Below the pieces are notes generated by a model that saw nothing but the letters and a program-made list of their open reading frames with translations, was not told the origin of the DNA and ran no database searches. From Aridibaculum aurantiacum (GTDB taxonomy: Bacteria > Bacteroidota > Bacteroidia > Chitinophagales > Chitinophagaceae), in the NCBI RefSeq assembly GCF_017355875.1, contig NZ_JAFEWC010000001.1, positions 868,001 through 932,000 of the forward strand: a stretch of 64,000 nt of DNA, read 5' to 3'. Shown piece after piece: positions 27,197 to 39,401 of the stretch; the first letter of the stretch is position 1; each line of letters starts with the position of its first letter. The position numbers were made by a program, and so were the translations under genes.

Positions 27197-28441
27197 ATGG
27201 AACGAATAACAGCAACATATTTTATTGAAACACCCCTGCAACCCGACGCTGCAGCCAATGTAATTGCAGGCGAACAATCATCAGGAACGTTTGTAGCAGT
27301 GCCTGGAGAAACAGAAGAGCTGAAGCAAAGATTTGCTGCAAGGGTAGAGTCGGTGGAAGCATTGGAAAGTGTTACCGAGCCTTCCATACCTGGTGGTAAA
27401 AGCGCAAGTGGTGTATATCACCGTGCGATGGTTAAGATATCATGGCCGGTAGAAAATTTCGGTTTCAACCTTCCTGTACTGGTGTCTACCATCCAGGGCA
27501 ATTTGTATGAGCTAAGACAGTTCACAGGATTAAAGCTGATGGATATTGATTTCCCGGACAGCTATGTGCAACACTACAGAGGACCTAAGTTTGGCATTGC
27601 AGGAACAAGAAGATTAACAAGTGTTGAAGGCAGACCCATGATTGGAACGATCATCAAGCCAAGTATAGGATTAACTCCAGAACAAACAGCTACAATAGTA
27701 GAGACGTTGGGTGAAGCCGGTATTGATTTCGTAAAAGATGATGAGTTACTTTCTTCTTCCGCTAATTCACCTTTTGAAAAAAGGGTTGAAGCCGTCATGC
27801 AAGTGATCAACAAGCTTGCAGATAAGACAGGTAAAAAGATCATGTATGCGTTCAACCTGAGTGGCGAGATTGATGAGATGATAAAGCGCTACGAAACAAT
27901 AATGAATGCCGGTGGCACCTGTGCTATGGTCAACATCAATAGCGTTGGTATGTCGGCAACGAAAAAGATCTGTGACATTGGGGTGCTGGCTATTCATGGT
28001 CATCGTAATGGATGGGGCATGCTTACGCGGCACCCATTATTAGGGATTGATTTCACTGCTTATCAAAAGCTTTGGCGACTGGTAGGTGTTGATCAACTGC
28101 ATGTAAATGGTATTCAAAATAAATTCTGGGAATCGGATGATTCTGTAGAACGATCAATCAAGGCTTGTTTAAAACCTCTAGGTAATGGGCAAACAGTGCT
28201 GCCTGTTGTTTCTTCAGGTCAGTGGGGCGGACAGGCACCTGAAACATATCGCCGCACGCAGACCACCGATCTGTTGTATATGGCGGGTGGTGGTATCATG
28301 GCACATCCCGGTGGTGCCGCTGCAGGTGTACGTGCATTACGTTATGCCTGGCAGGCAGCAGTAGATGGTTTAACTGTAGAGCAAGCTGCAGATAAGTATG
28401 TTGAATTCGCACAATCAGTAGAAAAGTTCGGTGTAAAATAA
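27197..28441 (+). CDS. RuBisCO-like protein (form IV type), probable 3-oxo-isoapionate-4-phosphate enzyme
   Basis: A 414-residue homologue of the RuBisCO large subunit. The metal site is intact: FVKDDE with K180, the lysine carbamylated in RuBisCO, followed by D182 and E183. The first active-site lysine K154 is in IIKPSIG, and H267/H269 in HGHRN match the phosphate/substrate region. Loop 6 is not GKxEG but NGIQNKFWE, and the SGGIH motif is replaced by SSGQW, so CO2 fixation is unlikely. Form IV proteins next to a DUF1537 kinase act on 3-oxo-isoapionate 4-phosphate in D-apiose catabolism (OiaX/OiaT type). The kinase starts 7 bases downstream. Decarboxylase versus transcarboxylase/hydrolase cannot be decided here. 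Confidence 0.85.
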   Translation: MERITATYFIETPLQPDAAANVIAGEQSSGTFVAVPGETEELKQRFAARVESVEALESVTEPSIPGGKSASGVYHRAMVKISWPVENFGFNLPVLVSTIQGNLYELRQFTGLKLMDIDFPDSYVQHYRGPKFGIAGTRRLTSVEGRPMIGTIIKPSIGLTPEQTATIVETLGEAGIDFVKDDELLSSSANSPFEKRVEAVMQVINKLADKTGKKIMYAFNLSGEIDEMIKRYETIMNAGGTCAMVNINSVGMSATKKICDIGVLAIHGHRNGWGMLTRHPLLGIDFTAYQKLWRLVGVDQLHVNGIQNKFWESDDSVERSIKACLKPLGNGQTVLPVVSSGQWGGQAPETYRRTQTTDLLYMAGGGIMAHPGGAAAGVRALRYAWQAAVDGLTVEQAADKYVEFAQSVEKFGVK

Positions 28442-28448
28442 AAGTGCT

Positions 28449-29816
28449 ATGAAAGATTTGTTGTTAGCATTCTATGGTGATGACTTCACAGGAAGTACTG
28501 ATGCATTGGAGTTTTTATCTCGTGCAGGGATGAAAGCTGCGCTGTTTATCGAGCCGCCAACAGTAGAGCAACTGGCTGCTTACCCCGGCTTGAATGCCAT
28601 TGGAGTGGCAGGCATGACACGTTCTTTACCACCGCATGCGATGCAGCGTGAACTGCAGCCGGCATTTGAAAAGCTAAAGGAACTGGCGCCGCGACATGTG
28701 CATTATAAAGTTTGTTCTACGTTCGATTCTTCACCAGAGATCGGCAGCATTGGTAAAGCAATAGATGTAGGTGCCAGTGTATTCGCCAATCGTTATATCC
28801 CGCTGTTAGTGGCTGCTCCGCCATTAGGCAGGTACTGTTTATTTGGAAACTTGTTTGCCCGTTTGGGTATTGGCAGTAATGGAAACATCTACCGCTTAGA
28901 CAGGCATCCATCTATGAGTAAACATCCGGTTACGCCCAGCAATGAAAGCGATCTGAGGTTACACCTGGCTAAACAAACCAACAAGCAAATAGAGTTGGTA
29001 GATATACTTCAAATAGCAAAGCCAATAACTGAAGTTGAAGCGGCATTAAATAAGCTTTGCCACGAAGGAGCAGAGGTGGTGTTGTTCGATGCGCTTGAAG
29101 AAGAGCAACTGCTTCCAATAGGAGAGGTGATAGATAAAGAAGCCAGGGCTGGTTCAACTGTTTTCAGTGTTGGTTCTTCAGGTATTGAAATGGCTCTGGG
29201 TAAATATTGGAATCAACAAGGTGTGTTGCAAGTAGCCGATAATTGGGCAACACCTGGTGAAGCTTCGCCTCTCTTAGTGCTATCCGGAAGCTGCTCACCT
29301 GTTACCGCTTCGCAAATTCACTGGGCAATAGAGCATGACTTCAAGGTGATTGAAATAGATGTTTGGTCACTTTTTAAAAAGGATAGTGAGAAGGCGTTGC
29401 AAGAATATATTGAACATGCACTCGACTTCCTTTCACAAGGAACCAGTGTGATTGTGCATACAGGTGGAACAACCAACAAAGTCAACCTTCGCAAAAATGG
29501 GGTGGAAGTGATTGGTTCTGCATTAGGTAACATAGCACGTGGGATATGCGAAAGAGAAAAGCTGACACGTATCGTAGTTGCCGGAGGTGATACTTCCAGT
29601 TATGCTGCAAGGGCTATGGGAATAGAAGCAGTAACCATGATTGCTCCATTAGCACCCGGTGCTCCATTGTGTAAGGCATCAGCACCCGGATCGCCATTAG
29701 ATGGTATCGAGATCAACTTCAAAGGCGGGCAGGTAGGGGCGGAGGATTATTTTGGTCTGCTGAAAGAAGGCAAGTCAAAATTCAAAAGTCAAAAATCAAA
29801 AGAGATGGTGGAGTGA
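28449..29816 (+). CDS. DUF1537 acid-sugar kinase, probable 3-oxo-isoapionate kinase
   Basis: A 455-residue kinase of the four-carbon acid sugar kinase family. The start LLAFYGDDFTGSTDALEFL and YKVCSTFDSSPEIGSIG belong to the substrate domain, while VVAGGDTSSYAARAMGIEA and FKGGQVGAEDYF belong to the nucleotide domain. It sits directly behind the RuBisCO-like gene, the known arrangement of OiaK with OiaX/OiaT, and so probably makes that enzyme's phosphorylated substrate. The last residues (KSKFKSQKSKEMVE) are encoded by an A-rich dispersed repeat, which indicates the repeat has replaced or extended the natural C-terminus. Confidence 0.85.
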   Translation: MKDLLLAFYGDDFTGSTDALEFLSRAGMKAALFIEPPTVEQLAAYPGLNAIGVAGMTRSLPPHAMQRELQPAFEKLKELAPRHVHYKVCSTFDSSPEIGSIGKAIDVGASVFANRYIPLLVAAPPLGRYCLFGNLFARLGIGSNGNIYRLDRHPSMSKHPVTPSNESDLRLHLAKQTNKQIELVDILQIAKPITEVEAALNKLCHEGAEVVLFDALEEEQLLPIGEVIDKEARAGSTVFSVGSSGIEMALGKYWNQQGVLQVADNWATPGEASPLLVLSGSCSPVTASQIHWAIEHDFKVIEIDVWSLFKKDSEKALQEYIEHALDFLSQGTSVIVHTGGTTNKVNLRKNGVEVIGSALGNIARGICEREKLTRIVVAGGDTSSYAARAMGIEAVTMIAPLAPGAPLCKASAPGSPLDGIEINFKGGQVGAEDYFGLLKEGKSKFKSQKSKEMVE

Positions 29817-29943
29817 GAAATGTAAAATGAAAAATTAAAAATTGAGAAGAAGTAAGTTTCTATTCTCATCTCTCATATTCTATCAATCAGTATTCATCAC
29901 TTATCATACATCATTCATAATTCATCACTCATAGTTAATTAAC
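29772..29943. repeat. A+T-rich spacer with repeat words
   Basis: The segment begins inside the kinase 3' end with CAAAAGTCAAAAATC-type words, continues with AAATGAAAAATTAAAAATTG and then turns into the complementary style (TTCATCACTTATC, CATCATTCATAATTCATCAC). It ends right at the next start codon. The composition is like the spacers at 21.9, 23.1, 24.8 and 39.6 kb. Confidence 0.5.
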
Positions 29944-30600
29944 ATGTCAAAGACACTCGGTCTCGTTCATACATCAGCTACACTTGTTCCTGTATTTCAG
30001 CAACTATGTAGCCAGCACTTGCCACATGTACAGGTATTCAATATTGTAGATGATAGTCTTATAAAAAATGTGATCAAATGCGGGGAGCTTACTCCCGCTA
30101 CTGCAAGACGTGTTGTTGATTATGCTGGTTCAGCAGAAGCTGCCGGGGCAGATTATATCTTATTCACCTGCTCATCTATAGGTGCAGCCGTAGAGGCAGC
30201 AGCAGGACTAACCAAAGTACCTGTATTGCGTGTCGATCAACCAATGGCTGACCAGGCAGTGCAGATAGGCAGTAAAGTAGGTGTAATAGCAACACTACCT
30301 ACCACACTTGGTCCAACCACTGACCTGGTACAACGCAGGGCTGCAGTTGCAGGTAAAGATGTAGCCGTAACATCAGTGCTGTGCGAAGGTGCATTTGAAG
30401 CTCTGATGAGCGGCGATGCTGCAAAGCACGATGCCATGGTAGCTGAGGCATTGAAAGAGCTTTCCACCAGAGTAGATGTGATCGTGCTGGCACAGGCATC
30501 AATGGCAAGAGTGGTAGATACGCTAAGTGCTGAAGATAAGCGCGTACCAATACTCGCCAGCCCGGGCATCGCCATTGAACATCTAGCTTCCATATTGTAA
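29944..30600 (+). CDS. Asp/Glu racemase-superfamily protein
   Basis: A 218-residue protein of the aspartate/glutamate/hydantoin racemase superfamily. Two candidate active-site cysteines are visible, in ILFTCSSIGAAVE and in TSVLCEGAFEAL, matching the two-thiol arrangement of the family, and GVIATLPTTLGPT forms a typical phosphate or carboxylate loop. Members racemise or isomerise carboxylic acids, and some decarboxylate them. Placed between the RuBisCO-like/kinase pair and a transporter, it may act on an acid-sugar intermediate, but nothing in the sequence identifies the substrate. Confidence 0.72.
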   Translation: MSKTLGLVHTSATLVPVFQQLCSQHLPHVQVFNIVDDSLIKNVIKCGELTPATARRVVDYAGSAEAAGADYILFTCSSIGAAVEAAAGLTKVPVLRVDQPMADQAVQIGSKVGVIATLPTTLGPTTDLVQRRAAVAGKDVAVTSVLCEGAFEALMSGDAAKHDAMVAEALKELSTRVDVIVLAQASMARVVDTLSAEDKRVPILASPGIAIEHLASIL

Positions 30601-30615
30601 TTGTCAACTTGCTGT

Positions 30616-31953
30616 ATGAAAAAAGTATCTAAACTTTCATTGTATCTCTCCGCACTCTCCGCTGTTGTATTGATAGCATGCCTGTTGATGCAACAAGATG
30701 CTTTGGCAAAAGCTGCAGGACTGATTACTGCAGTAACTTTTGCTATTGGAATGGGTTCGTTACCTGCATTGAAAGGATACCAATATACAGCATGGATCAT
30801 AGCGGCTGTTGTAGCAGGTATGGTATATCCGGCTGCATTTACAAGTTGGGGAGAGTTTGATCTGCGCAACAAATGGCTCATACTCGTTATCGTTCAACTG
30901 GTGATGTTTGGCATGGGTACACAAATGAGTTTACGAGATTTTACCAGCATTGCCTCAACCGGCAAAGGCGTATTTATTGGATTGCTTTGCCAGTTCTCAA
31001 TCATGCCACTGATGGGTTTTTTGCTAACAAGAATATTTCATTTTGAACCAGAGATAGCCGCAGGCATTATATTGATCGGCTCTTGCTCCAGTGGTTTGGC
31101 AAGTAACGTAATGGTGTACCTGGCAAAGGCAAACCTTGTGTTGTCGGTAGTTGTAACTGCTATGGTTACATTGGTAGCGCCCTTCATGACACCGTTACTC
31201 ATGAAGTTGTTAGCCGGCACACTCATCGAGGTGAAGTTTCTTAATATGATGATGGAGATCATCAAGATCGTGATGGTTCCTATCGGAGCTGCCCTTTTAC
31301 ACGATTACTTGAAAACTGCATCACCTGGCGGATGGAAAAAGGTGAAGGTTTTGTTTACGATATCGGCTATATGGTTAATTGCTTTGCCGCTTGGTTCATT
31401 CAATCATTTACAAAGCATTTCTTCGGTTGAAGCCATGCAGTCGCTAGAGATCTTCTCTTTCTTGTGTGGAGCTGTTATCGTTGGTACGCTCTATCATCTG
31501 GTAGCAAATCGCTTTGCTAATCTTGATAAGATGATGCCTGTCATCAGCATGTTTGGGATTATTTATTTCACCACCGTGACCACTGCAGCCGGAAGAGACA
31601 ACCTAATGGAAGTTGGCTTTCTCCTGTTTCTATGTTCCGTTATTCATAATGGTGCCGGCTATTTCTTTGGCTACTGGCTTAGCCGTTTGTTCAAGCTTGA
31701 TGAGAATTCTGCACGCACCATTGCCTTTGAAGTAGGACTACAAAATGGTGGTATGGCTTCAGGATTAGCGGGTAGTATGGGTAAGCTGGGAACAGTAGGA
31801 TTAGCTGCAGCGGTGTTTAGTCCCTGGATGAATATCTCCGGTTCGTTGCTTGCTAATTACTGGAGAAGAAGACCTGTAGTGGATGAAAAGAAGTTGGTTG
31901 TGCCTGTAGGTGAGATGGTAGTGATTGAGAAAATTGAAGTAGAAAAGGTGTAG
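30616..31953 (+). CDS. Bile acid:sodium symporter-family transporter
   Basis: About 445 residues from the ATG at 30616; a TTG at 30601 directly after the previous stop would add five residues. It is a polytopic membrane protein whose central part matches the SBF/BASS fold: FGMGTQMSLRDF, IILIGSCSSGLASNVMVYLA and FEVGLQNGGMASGLAGSMG, the last resembling the Na+-binding crossover region. The family usually has 300-330 residues, so the extra two N-terminal helices and the polar C-tail are notable. BASS proteins import organic acids such as bile acids, pantothenate or pyruvate. Import of an acid-sugar substrate for the preceding genes is inferred. Confidence 0.82.
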   Translation: MKKVSKLSLYLSALSAVVLIACLLMQQDALAKAAGLITAVTFAIGMGSLPALKGYQYTAWIIAAVVAGMVYPAAFTSWGEFDLRNKWLILVIVQLVMFGMGTQMSLRDFTSIASTGKGVFIGLLCQFSIMPLMGFLLTRIFHFEPEIAAGIILIGSCSSGLASNVMVYLAKANLVLSVVVTAMVTLVAPFMTPLLMKLLAGTLIEVKFLNMMMEIIKIVMVPIGAALLHDYLKTASPGGWKKVKVLFTISAIWLIALPLGSFNHLQSISSVEAMQSLEIFSFLCGAVIVGTLYHLVANRFANLDKMMPVISMFGIIYFTTVTTAAGRDNLMEVGFLLFLCSVIHNGAGYFFGYWLSRLFKLDENSARTIAFEVGLQNGGMASGLAGSMGKLGTVGLAAAVFSPWMNISGSLLANYWRRRPVVDEKKLVVPVGEMVVIEKIEVEKV

Positions 31954-31978
31954 TTACAAGCAGTAGTGCAACTAGCTA

Positions 31979-32002
31979 CATCGTTGTGTCACTCACTTGT
32001 AC
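31979..32002 (+). repeat. Dispersed repeat copy 6, short form
   Basis: CATCGTTGTG is joined directly to TCACTCACTTGTAC. This is exactly copy 2 (6397-6440) with the 20-bp palindrome absent. Confidence 0.75.
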
Positions 32003-32337
32003 TATTAGCTCTTTGATGAACTTTTTTTGAACCACAAAGGCACGAAGAAGTAAGGTTACACTAAGAAAGCTTGGTGAACATTAAAGCTGTTAAGGGTTAT
32101 AAGGAATGGGAAGATTTCTTAGTGCCACTTGGTGCGCTTGGTGTCTTAGTGGTTCATGACTGCTTGAATGAACTTTTTTTTGAACCACGAAGACACAGAG
32201 AAAAGAGGTTATACGAAGAAGATTTGATAATTTTTAAAAATGCTAAGAAGCATAAAGAATGCTGATTATCTAGCACCACTTAGTGCCACTTGGTGCGCTT
32301 GGTGTCTTAGTGGTTCATAGCTGAATTGGGTAATAAA

Positions 32338-32357
32338 GCACAAGTGTGCGACGCAAC
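32338..32357 (-). repeat. Dispersed repeat copy 7, short form
   Basis: GCACAAGTGTGCGACGCAAC, the reverse of the TCGCACACTTGT sub-variant. It is inverted relative to copy 6 and closes the foldback block ahead of the GH2 gene. Confidence 0.7.
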
Positions 32358-32393
32358 AAAAGAATCATATCGGCACAACTGCTGGTAACATAA

Positions 32394-35705
<3,312 letters not shown>

Positions 35706-35725
35706 TGATTGTGTGGTTTGTTTTT

Positions 35726-36235
35726 GCCTAAGGCCAATTTTGTTGATAATCTTTTTGCCTCGCCTTGAAAGGCGAGGCAATGGATGCGCGGCAGATTATG
35801 GGAGAATACCACAACAAATTATTTCCTCCATCCTTGAATCATCCATATGATCATTTATTTGGCTAAAGCCACTATTGATCGATAATCTTCTTCCTCTCCT
35901 TGAAAGGCGAAGCAATTGGCGATGCAATTGTTTAAAGATGTGTTGGACATAAAATTTTTGATTAAAGGAAGAAGATACACTAGCTCCGCCCTTCAGGGCG
36001 GAGATCATAATGAATGAAGGATTTGGCTTTAGCCAAAATGATTTCATAAAGGTCCTATTGGTCGTGTGATCCCTTTTTATTTGGCTAAAGCCAATATTGA
36101 TTGATAATTTTTTTCCTCGACTTGAAAGGCGAGGAAATTGATTAACAAAACCTCAATTAAAGATCAATCTTTAGCTCCACCCTTTAGGGCGGAGCGGAGA
36201 AAACAAATTGTTTTTGTATTTTGGCTTTAGCCAAA
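35726..36235. repeat. REP-like hairpin array, left of the RAYT gene
   Basis: Three hairpin types recur in order: W (TTTGGCTAAAGCCAAA) at 35859 and 36080, G (CCTCGCCTTGAAAGGCGAGG) at 35758-35777 and, degenerate, at 35893 and 36115, C (CTCCGCCCTTTAGGGCGGAG) at 35984-36003 and 36175-36194, and W' (W in reverse orientation) at 36022-36037 and 36220-36235. The last W' ends 10 bases before the transposase start codon. No gene is supported in the gap 35706-36245. Confidence 0.85.
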
Positions 36236-36245
36236 CTTCCTCACC

Positions 36246-36677
36246 ATGCCAATGATCAAGATCTGGATCCATTTAGTATGGGCTACCAAACATAGACATC
36301 CACTTCTGAAAGATTCTATTCGCAGAAACATCTTCAACCACATCAGGGTTAATGGCAGGAAAAAAGGATTATTCATTGACTGCATCAATGGTTATACAGA
36401 TCATATGCATTGTCTTATTTCCTTGGGCGCTGAGCAAACAATTGCTAAAGTGGTTCAATTGATCAAAGGCGAATCTTCTTATTGGATAAATCAACAGCAG
36501 TTGACCGAGGATAAGTTTGAGTGGCAGGATGAATATTTTGCTGTATCTGTTTCTGAATCTATGTTAGCTACAGTTCGCACTTATATTTATAAGCAGGAAG
36601 AGCATCATAAGAAACAAACTTTTCAGCAGGAGTATGATGCATTTATTGGAAAATATGGTTTCAATGTAGTTGGCTAA
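36246..36677 (+). CDS. REP-associated tyrosine transposase (IS200-like, RAYT)
   Basis: A 143-residue Y1 HUH-type transposase. The metal-binding HUH motif is H53-M-H55 in GYTDHMHCLISL, and the catalytic tyrosine lies in VRTYIYKQEEHHKK (Y113 or Y115), the YIxxQxxHH signature. Such enzymes nick single-stranded DNA at hairpins; RAYTs are domesticated forms tied to REP palindromes. The gene is embedded in a REP-like array: a W' palindrome ends 10 bases upstream, and the TAA stop is itself part of the next W palindrome at 36670-36683. It appears intact and could still mobilise the surrounding palindromes. Confidence 0.9.
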   Translation: MPMIKIWIHLVWATKHRHPLLKDSIRRNIFNHIRVNGRKKGLFIDCINGYTDHMHCLISLGAEQTIAKVVQLIKGESSYWINQQQLTEDKFEWQDEYFAVSVSESMLATVRTYIYKQEEHHKKQTFQQEYDAFIGKYGFNVVG

Positions 36678-37218
36678 AGCCAATTAAAATGTTCTATTTT
36701 ATTTTCCCGCCTTGAAAGGCGAGGCAACAAAGCCAAAGAGCACATTTGTTTTTTTATCCTCCTCGCCTTTAAAGGCGAGGCAATAAACGGCGAGGTAAAT
36801 AATCAAAAAATTAAACAGCAGATCAATCTCTAGCTCCGCCCTTTAGGGCGGAGATCAAAATGAATTTTATTTGGCCATAAATTTTCTGTTTGGCTAAAGC
36901 CAAAGAGCCCATTTTTTTTATTGTTCTCCTCGCCTTGAAAGGCGAGGCAATTAACAGCGAGGCAATTGAAGGCGCGGCAAATAATCAATAAATCAAACAG
37001 CAGATCAATCTCTAGCTCCGCCCTTTAGGGCGGAGATCAAAAATGAAATTGAAAAATTGGCTTTAGCCAAAGGGAATTTATTTGGCCATAAATGATCTGT
37101 TTGGCTAAAGCCAAAGAGATGTTTTTTTATTTAGTCTTCCTCGCCTTGAAAGGCGAGGCAATGGAAGCCGAGGCATGTGATTGTTGGAAGCCGAGGCAAT
37201 TGTTGAAAGGCGAGGCAA
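36670..37218. repeat. REP-like hairpin array, right of the RAYT gene
   Basis: The order continues: W 36670, G 36707 and 36761-36780, C 36834-36853; then W 36889-36904, G 36928-36947, C 37016-37035, W' 37057-37070; then W 37100-37115, G 37139-37158 and degenerate G fragments to about 37218. A fourth palindrome, TTTATTTGGCCATAAAT, sits between units at 36866-36882 and 37077-37093. No other gene is supported in the 589-base gap. Confidence 0.85.
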
Positions 37219-37266
37219 ATGATATCACTCAACATTCATCAATCATCATCCAGCATGCATAATTCC

Positions 37267-39351
37267 TCACTTCACCGGCAGCCACACACTCATGTCTGTC
37301 TTGCCCCTGTTGCCCCATGCATAGTAGGGTACTAGTCTTACCGCTATAGGTTTTGCCTGTTTCGATGAAACTGTTCGGTAGAGCCTTTTATTCCAGTCAC
37401 CCGCTTCGTTCAATACTGCCTGTCCTTCCAGTACCATAACCTGGCTATTATCTATTGTTGCCATCTTTGGTGTAAGCTTCATATTTGTAGGTATTGCTAC
37501 ATCAAAAAGTTCTTGTTCTTTCGGCAGGTCTATAGATTCTAAACAATAAACAATTGGTCCACGCTTAACAGCTACCTGGTTACGGGTTTCTTCTACTAAA
37601 GGATTGGCTTCAATTAGCTTGGCTTCCATTGGCAAAACAAGCTCTACTACATCTCCTTTCTTCCATGGTCTTTTCACTGCTGCATAGGTGCCGGCTACAG
37701 GTGTTGTTGTAAGCTTTCCATTCACTAATATCCTTGCGCCATCTGCCCATTCTGGTATGCGCAAGTGGAGTGATGTGTTAGATGCAGCTTCATCAATTGT
37801 AATTTTTATATGGCCATTCCATGGATAATTCGTTTGCTGTATTAGCCTGATTGAAGAACCGTTTTTCAACTTCGTTGACAGATTGTTACTGCCATACAAA
37901 TTGAACCATAAACCATCATCTGATGTGCTGTAAGCATAGTTGCTAATCTCAGCAACTGTACGTACCACATTTGGGGGACAGCAGTTTGAAAGTCCAATAT
38001 ACTCGAGCCTGTCGCGTGACCAACTCATGTTAGAACCATAGTCAGGCCATTTCTTTTTATCAAGCGTTGCGTAGGATTCCTTTGTCCAACGTTGTTTATA
38101 AGGGAGGTCTCCGGATACTGCTAAAGGGTTTGTATAAAAGAACTTCTTTCCACTTAAACTAACACCGCTCAACACGCTGTTATATAAAGCTAGTTCCATC
38201 ACATCTGCATATTTAGCATCACCTGTCAGCTGCAGCATGCGCCAGTTCCATAGTACATTGCCAATGTTGGCGCAGGTCTCGTTGTGTGCAGTTAGGTTTG
38301 GAAGCTGGTACTTTCTCCCATAAGCCTGGTGCAGCTTTTCTACATCACCAGGATTGAAGGATGTGCCATCATTAGACACTCCATCGTGCAATGCACCACA
38401 ACCACCGGTTATATACATCTTGTGATTAACTACATCATCCCACATTATGTTGAGGGTATTCAGCAAGGTTTTATCACCTGTTTCTGCATATACATCCGCA
38501 GCCCCTGCAAACAAATAATTTGCTCTTACCGCATGCCCTACAACTTCCTGCATATCCCTGAACTTATACCTGTCCGAGTTATCATCCGATCCTACTGATA
38601 CACCTCGTATATCAATTAGTTTTTGAGCTAGCTCTTTATATCGTGCATCACCAGTTGTACGATACATTTCTATTGTCCCCATATAATGTGAAGGACATAT
38701 TGCATTACGTGCTATCTCTGGCGAAACACGTTGGTAGAAGTTGTACAAGTAATCTGTTGCTTTACGTGCTACATCAAGTAGGTTGGTTTTACCTGTAGCA
38801 CGATGATGCACACATGCCGCCGTCATCAGGTGACCAATGTTATAAGCCTCAAAACTCAGCCTGTCTTCAAACTGTTTTTTCTCGCCTGTTTTCTGCTGAT
38901 CGATAGCTGCTTTTGTGTAGATGTATCCGTCTTCACGTTGTGCTTTTGCAATTACTGCAATGGCTTTTTCCATCGCTTCATCCAAGCGCTTGTCTTTGGT
39001 AGAGGCGTAAATGCTTGCCATTGCTTCCAGTGTTTTGTAATAGTCGCCATCATGAAAAGAAGGTCCTTTGTGCGAGCCTGTATCAAGGCGGGCAGCTATC
39101 TCAAAGTTTTTGAAAGCATGGCTGATATTAGCGTCATTGTAAATGCGCCAAAGATTTGGAACCATCGAGTCGCGGCATACATTGAAGCGTTCTGCCCAAA
39201 AGCCGTTGGTCCATTTTACATCGCCCATATTTACGGCAGCAAGCTTTGCAAATTCGCTCTTGCTGGTATTCACCAAAGCTTTGTCTTGCGCTGTTACTTG
39301 TGTAGCATAAAAAAGCGCAGACGTAAAAAATATTTTTGATACTGTATTCAT
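37267..39351 (-). CDS. Secreted GH127-type beta-L-arabinofuranosidase
   Basis: A 694-residue exported enzyme (signal KIFFTSALFYATQVTAQ) of the DUF1680/GH127 family with an (alpha/alpha)6 barrel. The zinc and catalytic set known from HypBA1 is visible: Glu and Cys in NETCANIGNVLW and the paired cysteines in GLSNCCPPNVVRT, the second site holding the nucleophile. NGFWAERFNVCRDSMVPNLW near the start is also typical. GH127 removes terminal beta-L-arabinofuranose, as found in rhamnogalacturonan II side chains and hydroxyproline-rich glycoproteins. Related GH families 137/146 share this fold, so the subfamily is not certain. It follows the esterase gene on the same strand. Confidence 0.88.
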   Translation of the reverse strand: MNTVSKIFFTSALFYATQVTAQDKALVNTSKSEFAKLAAVNMGDVKWTNGFWAERFNVCRDSMVPNLWRIYNDANISHAFKNFEIAARLDTGSHKGPSFHDGDYYKTLEAMASIYASTKDKRLDEAMEKAIAVIAKAQREDGYIYTKAAIDQQKTGEKKQFEDRLSFEAYNIGHLMTAACVHHRATGKTNLLDVARKATDYLYNFYQRVSPEIARNAICPSHYMGTIEMYRTTGDARYKELAQKLIDIRGVSVGSDDNSDRYKFRDMQEVVGHAVRANYLFAGAADVYAETGDKTLLNTLNIMWDDVVNHKMYITGGCGALHDGVSNDGTSFNPGDVEKLHQAYGRKYQLPNLTAHNETCANIGNVLWNWRMLQLTGDAKYADVMELALYNSVLSGVSLSGKKFFYTNPLAVSGDLPYKQRWTKESYATLDKKKWPDYGSNMSWSRDRLEYIGLSNCCPPNVVRTVAEISNYAYSTSDDGLWFNLYGSNNLSTKLKNGSSIRLIQQTNYPWNGHIKITIDEAASNTSLHLRIPEWADGARILVNGKLTTTPVAGTYAAVKRPWKKGDVVELVLPMEAKLIEANPLVEETRNQVAVKRGPIVYCLESIDLPKEQELFDVAIPTNMKLTPKMATIDNSQVMVLEGQAVLNEAGDWNKRLYRTVSSKQAKPIAVRLVPYYAWGNRGKTDMSVWLPVK

Positions 39352-39401
39352 AGTTATAGTTCTGATTATTTAGCCAGCATTTGTATTTCAATTATTCTCT
39401 G

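Noticed and set aside
27197-28441. True CO2-fixing RuBisCO
   Set aside because: Loop 6 and the SGG phosphate motif are altered and no small subunit or phosphoribulokinase is nearby.
32071-32265. 64-codon frame with a GTG start
   Set aside because: It lies entirely inside the tandem foldback repeats; its sequence is explained by repeat words and it has no domain-like features.
36670-37218. CRISPR array
   Set aside because: The repeats are three different palindromes at irregular spacing, next to a RAYT transposase and without cas genes; a REP-type array explains them.
38803-39339. 178-codon plus-strand frame
   Set aside because: It is the complement of the GH127 gene, which has intact catalytic motifs; the cysteine- and phenylalanine-rich product is typical of a shadow frame.
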